From assembly GCF_026626635.1 (NCBI RefSeq), contig NZ_JAPNKA010000001.1:10028501-10092500 (forward strand): a stretch of 64,000 bases of DNA, given 5' to 3'. Below the pieces are notes generated by a model, which ran no database searches, had not been told where the DNA came from, and worked only from the letters and a program-made list of their open reading frames with translations. Source of the stretch: Archangium lansingense. GTDB taxonomy: Bacteria; Myxococcota; Myxococcia; Myxococcales; Myxococcaceae. Of the stretch, positions 49,823-58,494 are shown one piece after another (position 1 is the stretch's first letter; the number at the start of each line of letters is the position of its first letter). The translations under genes and the position numbers were made by a program.

Positions 49823-50988
49823 GCCGCCAGTCTCCTCTGTTGCGCAACCTCAGGCGAGAGCTTCCGGCCGGTCTTGCGCCAGGCGGAGATGCACAGTCCC
49901 AGACGCTCGGCCGCGAGGGTTCCGACCACCCCGCGGCAGACCGCCTCCTTGATCCAGGCCCCCAGGCGGCCACTGAACACCCAGCGTAACGGAGAGCCAT
50001 CCTTGCCGTAGAATTGGATGATGCCGTCGCGGCGCCCCAGGCTCAGGCAGAAGCCCAGGTTCAGGTAGTCGAAGGGCTCCGAGCCCTGTCCTCGCGAGAG
50101 CTGCGCGAGGCTCTCGCCGACGTAGGTCCCCATGGGCACGGCGGTCTTGCAGCCCATGGGAATGAGCGAAGGCGGCTCGACGACGAAGGCCGCATCACCG
50201 ACGACGTGGATGTTCTCGTGTCCGAGCGCGCGCAGGTACGGATCCACGAGGACCTGGCCACGCGCGTTCACGGGCAGCCCGGACTGGCGAACGATCTCCG
50301 GGACGACGAAACCGCCAGCCCACACGCAGGCATCGAACGACAGGCTGCGATCACCGAGTTCCACGGAGCCGGCCTGGAGCCGCTGCACCTGCGCTTGCTC
50401 GAGGGTGACGCCGAGACGGCCGAGGCCCCGGCGCAGGTGCGCACGCCCCGTCTCGGAGAGATCGCCTCCCAGGTCTCCAGAGGAGAGGAGCGTCACCTGG
50501 AGCCCGGGGTGCGCCTCGGCGAGCTCGCTGGCGCCCTCGATGCCCGTGAGGCCTCCGCCGATGACGACCAGCCGTCCATTCCGAGCGGCGATGGCGGGCA
50601 GGCGCTCGGCGAGCGCTCCGGCAGAGGCTGCCTCCAGCGTGAAGGCGTGCTCGCGAACCCCCGGCACTGCGTTCACGTCCACCTGGGAGCCGAGCGCCAC
50701 CACCAGTTGCTCGAACGGCAGCCGCTCATCGCCCAAGATGATCTCGCCTCGCGGCTCGATGCGCGTGACGCGGCCGATCTTCAGGGTGATGCCCGTGCCC
50801 GCCACCATCTCCGCGAGCTCACGCTTCACCGGCTCCGAGCCGGCCGCCCGCTCGTGCAGCCGGATGCGATCCACGAACCACGGGCTGGCGCTCACCAGCG
50901 TGACCGCCACCTGCCCGCGCGTCCGCCGCGCGAGCCGAAGTGCACAGATGAGTCCCGAATAACCGCCCCCCAGGATGACGACGCGCAT
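49819..50988 (-). CDS. FAD-dependent NADH-dehydrogenase-like oxidoreductase
   Basis: The 389-residue protein is a two-dinucleotide-domain flavoprotein of the NDH-2 type. MRVVILGGGYSGLICALRLA at the N terminus binds FAD, VVIGGGLTGIEGASELAE near 150 binds NAD(P)H, and VVGDAAFV near 295 contacts FAD. The C terminus has a helix near 365 but no clear membrane anchor. ATG 50988 is preferred, since the dinucleotide fold begins immediately there. Coupled translation with the ECF41 sigma factor suggests it is the sigma factor's target gene. Substrates could be quinones or small oxidants. Confidence 0.88.
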   Translation of the reverse strand: MRVVILGGGYSGLICALRLARRTRGQVAVTLVSASPWFVDRIRLHERAAGSEPVKRELAEMVAGTGITLKIGRVTRIEPRGEIILGDERLPFEQLVVALGSQVDVNAVPGVREHAFTLEAASAGALAERLPAIAARNGRLVVIGGGLTGIEGASELAEAHPGLQVTLLSSGDLGGDLSETGRAHLRRGLGRLGVTLEQAQVQRLQAGSVELGDRSLSFDACVWAGGFVVPEIVRQSGLPVNARGQVLVDPYLRALGHENIHVVGDAAFVVEPPSLIPMGCKTAVPMGTYVGESLAQLSRGQGSEPFDYLNLGFCLSLGRRDGIIQFYGKDGSPLRWVFSGRLGAWIKEAVCRGVVGTLAAERLGLCISAWRKTGRKLSPEVAQQRRLAA

Positions 50989-51130
50989 GGTGTTCTCTCC
51001 TTGTTTTTCGCCGGGGAGACGACCCAGCGCGCGCGGGCGTGACACAGATATTCGGAACCGCAAAAACCTCGTGATTCCGGGCCCTTACACCAGGAAGAGG
51101 TTCCATGCCCTCGGGGCCTCGAACCGAGGA

Positions 51131-51247
51131 CAGCGGGTAGCCGCCCGCCTGCTCCAGCGCCGTGACCACCGTCTCGTGCAGCTCCGCGGGATTGTACGGA
51201 GTGAAGAACTGGAGCCGCGCCACGTTCGCCAGGTGCCCCTGGAGCGC
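51131..51247 (-). pseudogene. fragment of unknown protein in a 500-base gap
   Basis: The minus strand reads ALQGHLANVARLQFFTPYN and AELHETVVTALEQAGGYPL. A second piece in another frame near 51300-51390 reads LLQVPENARTLELARQRWG to a stop. Both look like real protein remnants of unknown family separated by frameshifts. The rest of 50989-51488 shows no other gene. Confidence 0.3.
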
Positions 51248-51488
51248 CTCGCCCCGCGCCGAGCCGCACAGCGCACGCCGGGGGGCTCGCCGCGAGCTAC
51301 GGCACCTCGACCGTGCCCCAGCGTTGGCGGGCCAGCTCCAGGGTGCGTGCGTTCTCGGGCACTTGGAGCAGGAAGCGCTGACGCGCAGCTTTGTGCTGTT
51401 GGCGCCCATACACCCGCCCCGCCTCCATGCATCACATCCGCATGGAGTCACCTCAATATCTGCACGCCCCATACCGGAGGGAACGAGG

Positions 51489-52388
51489 ATGACAGGAACC
51501 GCATCTGCCGCTCTGCCCGTCTTCAAGACCCGTGAAGGCGAGCACCGGTACATGGAAGCCTACGACGCCGTTCTCCGCGAATGGCCCGTCGCGCACCAGG
51601 AACTGGATCTACCAACCCGACTGGGGACGACGCACGTGATCGCGAGTGGCCCAGCAGAGGCCCCCGCGCTGGTATTGCTGCCCTCCATGGCCGGGAGCGC
51701 GACGCTCTGGCGCCCGAATGTGGCCGCGTTGAGTGAAGCGTACCGGACCTATGCCGTCGACGTTGTCGGGCAAGCAGGCAAGAGTGTTCTGACTCGTCGC
51801 ATCAGGAGCCGCCAGGATTTCGCCGATTGGCTCGTCGACCTCCTGGACGCCCTCGGCGTTCGCCGCGCGTCGATCGTCGGGAACTCCTACGGCGGGTTCC
51901 TCGCCCTGAATCAGGCAACCCTGACCCCGGAGCGCGTGGACCGGGTGGTCCTGATCAACCCGGCCGGGACGTTCGTCGGCGGCCTTCACTGGGCCATCCT
52001 ACGTGCCAGTTTGTCGCGGATGCTCCGGGGAAAGAAGGCGACGGCTATCACCGATCTGCTGGGCGAAGGCGCCAAGCTCCATCCCGATGACGAGGCCTGG
52101 GGTGCCCTGATGCAGATCACGATGTCCGAGTCGGCGCGGCCGAACCTCGTCTACCCGATCGTGTTCAGCCCGGCCGAGCTCCAGGCCGTCCTGGTTCCGA
52201 CGCTGCTCCTGATCGGGGAAGACGAGACGCTCTACAATCCCCACACGACCCTCAAGCGGGCCCTCGCGCGGATGCCGATCCTTCGCGGTGAGATCGTCCC
52301 AGGCGCCCACCATCTCGCCGCTCTGGCACGTCCCAACGACGTCAATCGTCGGATCCTCGAGTTCCTGCAGCAGGATGTGCGTCGGTAG
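51489..52388 (+). CDS. alpha/beta hydrolase
   Basis: The 299-residue enzyme has the alpha/beta-hydrolase layout: LVLLPSMAGSATLW near 65 (oxyanion region), VGNSYGGFLAL near 136 with the nucleophile Ser, LIGEDETLYNP near 239 with the acid Asp or Glu, and PGAHHLAALARP near 268 with the catalytic His. Substrate is not predictable; carbon-carbon bond hydrolases and esterases both look like this. The start is ATG 51489, following GAACGAGG. It is transcribed away from the oxidoreductase and precedes the purB fragment. Confidence 0.9.
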   Translation: MTGTASAALPVFKTREGEHRYMEAYDAVLREWPVAHQELDLPTRLGTTHVIASGPAEAPALVLLPSMAGSATLWRPNVAALSEAYRTYAVDVVGQAGKSVLTRRIRSRQDFADWLVDLLDALGVRRASIVGNSYGGFLALNQATLTPERVDRVVLINPAGTFVGGLHWAILRASLSRMLRGKKATAITDLLGEGAKLHPDDEAWGALMQITMSESARPNLVYPIVFSPAELQAVLVPTLLLIGEDETLYNPHTTLKRALARMPILRGEIVPGAHHLAALARPNDVNRRILEFLQQDVRR

Positions 52389-52548
52389 CGAGGTCCTGGC
52401 GTTGGCGTATAGGACGCATGGGGGCCCTGTTGAGGACCGTCTTTCTTGGATAACCCCTCGTGGGACGCGTGGGACCTGCGCGGCCGGGAAATGCGGCGCC
52501 CGCTCTCCGAGGACCACCTCGGAGAACCGGGTGTTCGCGCGGGGACTG

Positions 52549-52656
52549 CACCCGCTCCACCGACGAGTGCGAGATGTCGCGCTCGTGCCAGAGTGCCACG
52601 TCCTCCAGTGCGCTCACCGCGTAGCCGCGCAGCAGCCGCGCCAGCCCCGTCAGGTT
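52549..52656 (-). pseudogene. adenylosuccinate lyase (purB) fragment
   Basis: The minus strand encodes NLTGLARLLRGYAVSALED followed by VALWHERDISHSSVERV. This is the highly conserved signature-adjacent segment of PurB, where the WHERDISHSSVER run is nearly invariant. The preceding signature loop and everything after are missing, so only about 36 codons survive. It is the main content of the 319-base gap before the first GAF gene. Confidence 0.75.
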
Positions 52657-52707
52657 CCCCATGCAGCCTGCAGGGCTGCTGGCTGCAACAACCACTGCTT
52701 TGGCTCA

Positions 52708-53931
52708 CTACCACGCGCACCAGAAGAGTGGCACCCGCCCCTCCCCGGGTCTGATGGCCGGGCTCGTCACACTCTGCGGTAGCGGGGCCACCTGGGCGTG
52801 CTCGGGGGCTGGAAGGGGGAGGAACGTGGCCCTCCCTACCAACAGGAGGCTCTCCAAGCGCACGTCGATCCGGACCGCGCCTCCGGGTCCCGCCAGCGTC
52901 AGGGCCTGCAGGGCCGCATGGAGCAACTGGCGCGAGAGCACGAGGGCGTCTGCCTCGACGTGCACCGGCTCCTGCTCTCCCAGCACCAGCTCCACCTGCT
53001 GGCGGAGCGCCTCTTCCCGGAGCAACCCGAGCAGTTCCCGCACCAGCTCGGTGAGAACTACCGGGCGGCGCTGCCCCTCCTCCAACGAGGCCAGGGTCCG
53101 CCAGACGAGCGCCCGGTGACGGATGTGCTGGACGGTCTCCTCGGCGAGCTTCAGCAGGCGGAGAGCATGCTCGAAACGGCTCACCGTGGCCTGGCGGGCA
53201 GCCATCCGAAGCCCCTCGCGCGAGGACTCCCTCTGCCGGTCCACCTCCTCGCGCAACACCCGCAGCGACTGCTCGTCCCCGGGAGCCGCCAGCACCTCGC
53301 GGATGTCGCTCTCGAGCTGGCGCAAGAGCAGTTCCGCCTCGATGCCATGGGCCGCACAGACCAGCATGTCTTGAAGTCGGCTCGACGCCACCTGCAACCG
53401 GAGCGACGTGCAGAGGGCGCCGGTCACCTTGCCCCCCGCGTCCCGGATGGGGATGCCCTGACAGGTGAACGGATGGAAGACACCGATGAAGTGCTCGGGC
53501 CCCTCCACCTCGAAGTAGCCACTCGTCGCCAGCGGTGTCCCCAGGCCATTGGTGCCACATACCTCCTCCGACATGAGGGACCCTGGACCTGGCAGCCACC
53601 GCTTGGGTCCGTACAAGCTCGCCTCGTCCCCCAGGGTGGAGAGCACGACCGCGTTGGGGTCGCCGAGCGTGACTGCATGGCGCTCGAGCCCCACGGCCCT
53701 GAAGAGGACTTCCATGTAGGGCCGGGCAGCGGTGATGAGCGCCTGCTGCTGCTCGAGGAGCCGCTCGGTGTCCCGCTCCGAGAGCCGCTCCGGCTTCGCC
53801 GCCTTGGGGTTCGCCCCCAGCTCATGCGCCCGCTCCCAGGCCCGGAGCACGGGCTCGCGAAGCAGTGAGCCGTCGATGAGTCCCGTGGAGACGTAGCGGG
53901 CCCAGGCCTGCCGGGTAGATTCGATGGTCAA
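52708..53931 (-). CDS. GAF-domain sensor with degenerate kinase-like C terminus (copy 1)
   Basis: The 407-residue protein has an N-terminal helical lead (about 1-60, STRQAWARYVSTGLIDGSLL) and an AcoR-like GAF domain (about 75-200; SEEVCGTNGLGTPLATSGYF, FHPFTCQGIPIRD). A coiled coil (about 200-255) leads to a part resembling the dimerisation/ATPase region of histidine kinases (VVLTELVRELLGLLREEAL, then LSRQLLHAALQAL). The phospho-histidine and the G boxes of a working ATPase are not visible. The start is TTG 53931, matching the alignment with the two paralogues at 57000 and 58495. It is transcribed divergently from the large histidine kinase, so a partner or regulator role is inferred. Confidence 0.8.
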   Translation of the reverse strand: MTIESTRQAWARYVSTGLIDGSLLREPVLRAWERAHELGANPKAAKPERLSERDTERLLEQQQALITAARPYMEVLFRAVGLERHAVTLGDPNAVVLSTLGDEASLYGPKRWLPGPGSLMSEEVCGTNGLGTPLATSGYFEVEGPEHFIGVFHPFTCQGIPIRDAGGKVTGALCTSLRLQVASSRLQDMLVCAAHGIEAELLLRQLESDIREVLAAPGDEQSLRVLREEVDRQRESSREGLRMAARQATVSRFEHALRLLKLAEETVQHIRHRALVWRTLASLEEGQRRPVVLTELVRELLGLLREEALRQQVELVLGEQEPVHVEADALVLSRQLLHAALQALTLAGPGGAVRIDVRLESLLLVGRATFLPLPAPEHAQVAPLPQSVTSPAIRPGEGRVPLFWCAW

Positions 53932-53961
53932 CGCTCATCCTCGCTTGCAGAGGGTGTAGGA

Positions 53962-54096
53962 AGGCATCGGCTCCAGTCCGCACGCGAATCACGCGCCCGG
54001 CATGGGGTTAACAGGACATGGAAATTCGATCGTGCGAGGCGCCCTCCGTTCCCTGCCCGCCCGAACGCCCCTCCTCCAGCGTTCCCCCCCGTGTGG
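53962..54096. repeat. upstream repeat of GAF locus, copy 1
   Basis: About 135 bases from GGCATCGGCTCCAGTCCG to CTCCAGCGTTCCCCCCCGTG recur with substitutions in front of all three GAF genes (58300 and 59799). It covers the divergent promoter and part of the kinase leader. Confidence 0.8.
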
Positions 54097-54116
54097 CGAG
54101 GACGCGCGGGTCTCCC

Positions 54117-57014
54117 ATGGACGTGCCCTGGCTCCGGATATTGAAAATCCCCAGCTCCCGCTGGGCTGCCGCCGTCCTGGCCGCCGGGCCGATACTTGGG
54201 GCCAGGCTGTCGTTCAAGCCACTCGAGCCGGCCCTCCTCCTGCTGGCGTTCGCGATGGTGGCGGCCAGCGCCTCGTATGGAGGGCTCGGCCCAGCGCTTC
54301 TCACCCTCGCGCTCGAATGCCTGGTGTTCGCCTTCCACCCCGGGATGGCGCAATTGGAGCTCTTCGTCCCGTTGGCCATTGGGCTCTCGGTCTTCAGCAC
54401 GCACGTGCGAAGCCCTGCGCAGTACCGGCTCGCCTCGCGGCTGGACACGGAGCGGGAGTCACTCCGTCGGGCCCGGAGAGAGGAGCAGCGGGAGCAGGCC
54501 CTCTTCCTCTCCGCCATCGAGCAGCTCGGCCAGAGCCTGTTCGCCCGTCCGGAGGTGCCTTCGCTCTTCCGCGAGGCGGTCTTCCTGCTGGCCAATACCC
54601 TCGAGGTGGAGCTCGTCGAGCTCCTGGAACTGGGCAGAGATCGTCAATCCCTCCACCTCCGGGCGGGAGCAGGCTGGAAGGAGGAGAGGGTGCGCCAGCC
54701 GCTCCATGAGACAGGGAAGCGCTCACCCGCCGGTTTCGCCCTGCTCACGCGCGAGCCGGTCCTCATCGAGGCACTCCCGGAGGATGAGCGCTTCCAGGTG
54801 CCTCCACGGCTCCGCGACCACGAGGCCGTCAGTGGGCTCTGCGTCATCATCGAGGGAGTGGACTCCCCCTTCGGCGTCCTCGGGGCGTACACCCGGAAGC
54901 GGCGGAGCTTCACCCAGGCGGAGCTCCAGTTCGTCCGAGGTGTGGCCGGGGTGCTCACGCGCGCCATCCGGCTCCAGCGGCAGTTCGAGACGCAGCGACA
55001 GCTCGAGGAGTGGCTCCAGTTGCTCGCCGGGGAGCTCCGGGACTACGTGCTCTGCCTGCTGAGTCCCACCGGGCACGTGACGGACTGGAATGCCGGAGCC
55101 GAGCGGCTCACTGGCTGGAAGGCCGAGGAGATTCTCGGCCAGGACTTCTCCCGCTTCTACCCCGCCGAGCTCGCGGCCCGGGGGAGGACCGGCCGCGCAC
55201 TACGGATGGCGGAGGCCGACGGGCGCTTCGAGGAGACGGGCTACCGTGTCCGCAAGGACGGCTCGCGCTTCTGGGCGAACATGGTGCTCACCGCTTTGCA
55301 CGCCCCGGGGGGAACCCTCCGGGGCTTCTCCCTGGTGATGAAGGACCTCACCTCGCTCCGGCAGGCGGAAGAAGAGCGGGGGCGGCTGGTGGAGCAGCTC
55401 GCGGAGGAGGAGCGCCTGGCCGCCGTCCTGACCCAGCTCCCCGCGGGTGTGATGATCGCGGAGATCCCCAGCGGGCGAACCGTGCTCTGGAACCGGCAGA
55501 CGGAGGAGATCATGCGCCGGCCGCCCACCGCCTCGCTCGAGGAGATCAAACGCTACCGGTACCATCGCCTGGACGGCCGGGTCTACCAGCCGCACGAGCT
55601 GCCCCTGGCACGGACGGTCCTGACGGGCGAGGTGGTGAAGGACGAGGAGGTGGTCATCGAGCGGGGGGACGGGACCCGAGGAATCCTGCTCGTGAGCGCC
55701 GCGCCCGTACGGGACGCGGAGGGACAGCCGATCTGGGCCGTAATCACCCTCTTCGACGTCACCGAGCGAAAGAAGGCCGAGGAGTCCCAGCGCTTCCTGG
55801 CGGAGGCCAGCCGCATCCTCGGCGAGTCGCTGGAGCTCGAGGAGACGCTGACGCGGCTGGAGCATCTGGACTTCCACCAGAGCACCGACGGGTGCGGGTT
55901 CCTGCTCCTGGCAGAGGATGGGAGCCCCGAGCGACTCTCGGCGGACGTCTCCCCTGCCCGGGCTACGTTGCTCCACGCGGTCCTTCGGCACACGGTGGGT
56001 GAGGTGCGCGAGACGGGCAGGCCGGTGCTGGTGCCCGAGGTAAGGGAGCAGCATCTGCGAGCCCTCGCGCTGGACGAGGAGCACCTGAGCCAGTTCCGTG
56101 AAGCCCCTCTCGTCTCCTATGTGGTCGTCCCCCTGGTGGCCCGAGGCCGCATCATCGGCATCATCGGCTACGTGTCCACCCGAAGGGAGAGCCCCTTCGG
56201 CCAGCTGGAGCTGGCGACCGTGGAGGAGCTGGCCCGCCGCGCTGCGCTGGCCATCGACAATGCCCGGCTCTACCAGCAGGCCCGGGACGCCATCCGCGCC
56301 CGGGACGAGCTCTTCTCCATCGCGGCCCACGAACTGAGGACTCCGCTCAACGCCCTGCACCTCAAGGCCCAGGTCCTCCAACGCTCACTGCGCAAGCAGC
56401 CCGCCACCGAACAGAACGGCCGTTTCGGGGAGGGCATCCAGGTCATCGCCCAGCAGGCCGACCGGCTCTCCCGGATGATAGGAACCCTGCTGGACATCTC
56501 CCGCATCCGGGTCGGCCAGCTCCAGCTCGAGCCGGAGGAGCTGAATCTCGTCTCCCTGGTGAACGAGGTCGTGACGCGCATGCGGGAGACGCTCTCCGCC
56601 GCCGGCTGCGAGCTCCACCTGGAGCTGACGGAAGGAGCCCCCGGCCACTGGGACCGGATGAGGCTCGAGCAGGTGGTGACGAACCTCCTCTCGAATGCGC
56701 TGAAGTACGGAGTGGGCAAGCCCGTCGAGGTGCGGGTGTGGGAGGACGAGCGACTGGCGATGCTGAGCGTGCGCGACCACGGGATTGGCATCCCGCCCGA
56801 CAAGCTCGAGCACATCTTCGGCCGCTTCGAGCGGGCCGTCTCCGGACGCCAATTCGCCGGGCTCGGGCTCGGGCTCTACGTCACCCGGCAGATCATCGAG
56901 GAGCACGGCGGTCGCATCCGCGTGGAGAGCCACCCCGGTGAGGGCTCCACCTTTACGGTGGAGCTGCCGCGCGAGCCCCTCTTCGGCCCTCAGGTGCGCT
57001 CACCCGAGACCTGA
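54117..57014 (+). CDS. multi-PAS/GAF sensor histidine kinase
   Basis: The 965-residue kinase has two or three N-terminal hydrophobic helices (about 12-100). A GAF domain follows (about 135-300), then a PAS domain (about 320-430; LLSPTGHVTDWNAGAERLTG), a second PAS-like domain (about 450-570) and a second GAF (about 590-725). The kinase core has a phospho-acceptor at His738 in IAAHELRTPLNAL, NLLSNALKYG near 865, DHGIGIPPDKLEHIFGRFER near 890 and GLGLGLYVTRQIIEEHGG near 920. It has no receiver domain. A longer frame from 54018 is possible but starts with low-complexity Pro/Ser residues. It forms a divergent unit with the GAF protein at 52708, and its 3' end overlaps the convergent GAF gene at 57000 by 15 bases. 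Confidence 0.9.
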   Translation: MDVPWLRILKIPSSRWAAAVLAAGPILGARLSFKPLEPALLLLAFAMVAASASYGGLGPALLTLALECLVFAFHPGMAQLELFVPLAIGLSVFSTHVRSPAQYRLASRLDTERESLRRARREEQREQALFLSAIEQLGQSLFARPEVPSLFREAVFLLANTLEVELVELLELGRDRQSLHLRAGAGWKEERVRQPLHETGKRSPAGFALLTREPVLIEALPEDERFQVPPRLRDHEAVSGLCVIIEGVDSPFGVLGAYTRKRRSFTQAELQFVRGVAGVLTRAIRLQRQFETQRQLEEWLQLLAGELRDYVLCLLSPTGHVTDWNAGAERLTGWKAEEILGQDFSRFYPAELAARGRTGRALRMAEADGRFEETGYRVRKDGSRFWANMVLTALHAPGGTLRGFSLVMKDLTSLRQAEEERGRLVEQLAEEERLAAVLTQLPAGVMIAEIPSGRTVLWNRQTEEIMRRPPTASLEEIKRYRYHRLDGRVYQPHELPLARTVLTGEVVKDEEVVIERGDGTRGILLVSAAPVRDAEGQPIWAVITLFDVTERKKAEESQRFLAEASRILGESLELEETLTRLEHLDFHQSTDGCGFLLLAEDGSPERLSADVSPARATLLHAVLRHTVGEVRETGRPVLVPEVREQHLRALALDEEHLSQFREAPLVSYVVVPLVARGRIIGIIGYVSTRRESPFGQLELATVEELARRAALAIDNARLYQQARDAIRARDELFSIAAHELRTPLNALHLKAQVLQRSLRKQPATEQNGRFGEGIQVIAQQADRLSRMIGTLLDISRIRVGQLQLEPEELNLVSLVNEVVTRMRETLSAAGCELHLELTEGAPGHWDRMRLEQVVTNLLSNALKYGVGKPVEVRVWEDERLAMLSVRDHGIGIPPDKLEHIFGRFERAVSGRQFAGLGLGLYVTRQIIEEHGGRIRVESHPGEGSTFTVELPREPLFGPQVRSPET

Positions 57015-58283
57015 TACCTGGCGCGCCTCGCCGGGGGCCGTCTCCAGGGTGGGCAGACTCAAGAGGAGTGGCTCCCGCTCCTCCCCGGGCCTGATGGCCG
57101 GGCTCATCACACTCCGCGGTAGCGGGGCCACCTGGGCGTACTCGGGGGCTGGGAGGGAGAGGAAGGTGGCCTTCCCTGCCTGCTGCTGGCGCTCCAAGCG
57201 CACGTCGATCCGAACCGAGCCTCCTGGTCCCGCCAGCGGCAGAGCCTGCAGAGCCGCATGGAGCAACTGGCGCGAGAGCATGAGGGCGTCTGCCTCGACG
57301 TGCACCGGCTCCTGCTCGCCCAGCACCAGCTCCACCTGCTGGCGGAGCGCCTCGTCCCGGAGCAACCCGAGCAGTTCCCGCACCAACTCGGTGAGCACCA
57401 CCGGGCGGCGCTGCCCCTCCTCCAACGAGGCCAGGCTACGCCAGACGAGCGCCCGGTGGCGGATGTCCTGGGCGGTCTCCTCGGCGAGCCTCAGCAGGCG
57501 GAGGGCATACTCGAAACGGCTCATCCTGGCCTGCCGAGCTCCAATCCGAAGCCCCTCGCGCGAGGACTCCCTCAACCGGTCCACCTCCTCGCGCAACACC
57601 CTCAGCGCCTGCTCGTCCCCGGGAGCCGCCATCACCTCGCGGATGTCGCTCTCGAGCTGGCGCAGCAGCAACTCCGCCTCGATGCCTTGGGCCGCGCAGA
57701 TCAGCATGTCGCGCAGCCGGCTCGAGGCCATCGGCCGCCGGACCACAGCGCCGAGGCCCCCGACCACCTTGCCCTCCGCGTCCCGGAGGGGGATGCCCTG
57801 ACAGGTGAAGAGATGGAAGCCACCGATGAAGTGCTCGGGCCCCACCACCTCGAAGTAGCCACCCGTCGTCAGCGGGGTCCCCAGGCCATTGGTGCCGCAC
57901 ACCTCCTCCGACATGAGGGACCCTGGACCTGGTATCCGCTCGGGTCCGTGCACGCTCTCCTCGTCCCCCAGGATGGAAAGCATGACCGCCTGGGCATCGC
58001 AGAGGTCGATAGCATGGCGCTCGAGCCCCGCGGCCCAGGAGAGGACTTCCATGTAGGGCCTGGCAGCGGTAATGAGCGCCTGCTGCTGGTCGACGAGCCG
58101 CTCGGTGTCCAGCGCCGAGAGCTGCTCCGTCTTCGGCGCCTTGGGGTTCGCCCCCAGCTCATGCGCCCGCTCCCAGGCTCGGAGCACAGGCTCGCGAAGC
58201 AGCGAGTCGGCAATAAGCCCCGTGGAGACGTAACGGGCCCAGGCCCGTCGGGTGGATTCGGTGGTCAACGCTCGCTCTCGCAT
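57000..58283 (-). CDS. GAF-domain sensor with degenerate kinase-like C terminus (copy 2)
   Basis: The 427-residue paralogue of the gene at 52708 has the same order: N-terminal helices, GAF (about 80-205; SEEVCGTNGLGTPLTTGGYF), coiled coil, and a degenerate ATPase-like part ending with PLLLSLPTLETAPGEARQV. ATG 58283 (MRERALTTEST) gives exactly the same length as copy 3; a conserved TTG five codons later is an alternative start. DNA of the C-terminal half is nearly identical to copy 3, whereas the GAF core differs at many positions. No kinase gene remains in the usual divergent position. Confidence 0.8.
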   Translation of the reverse strand: MRERALTTESTRRAWARYVSTGLIADSLLREPVLRAWERAHELGANPKAPKTEQLSALDTERLVDQQQALITAARPYMEVLSWAAGLERHAIDLCDAQAVMLSILGDEESVHGPERIPGPGSLMSEEVCGTNGLGTPLTTGGYFEVVGPEHFIGGFHLFTCQGIPLRDAEGKVVGGLGAVVRRPMASSRLRDMLICAAQGIEAELLLRQLESDIREVMAAPGDEQALRVLREEVDRLRESSREGLRIGARQARMSRFEYALRLLRLAEETAQDIRHRALVWRSLASLEEGQRRPVVLTELVRELLGLLRDEALRQQVELVLGEQEPVHVEADALMLSRQLLHAALQALPLAGPGGSVRIDVRLERQQQAGKATFLSLPAPEYAQVAPLPRSVMSPAIRPGEEREPLLLSLPTLETAPGEARQVSGLG

Positions 58284-58299
58284 GCTGACGGGATGGGTA

Positions 58300-58432
58300 G
58301 GCATTGGCTCCAGTCCGCGCGCGAATCACGCGCCAGATATGGGTCCAACAAGACAGGGAGCCTCGCTCGTGCCCGGCGCATCCCTCCGCTCCTTGCCCGC
58401 CCGAACGCCCCTCCTCCAGCGTTGCCCCCGTG
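58300..58432. repeat. upstream repeat of GAF locus, copy 2
   Basis: Begins GGCATTGGCTCCAGTCCG and ends CTCCAGCGTTGCCCCCGTG, matching 53962 and 59799. Beyond it the kinase reading frame is lost within a few codons. Confidence 0.8.
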
Positions 58433-58494
58433 AAATCCCTCCGGGGCACACAGCGGTCATCGAATGAGCCGGCCCTGGCCCTTCAGAGACGTGC

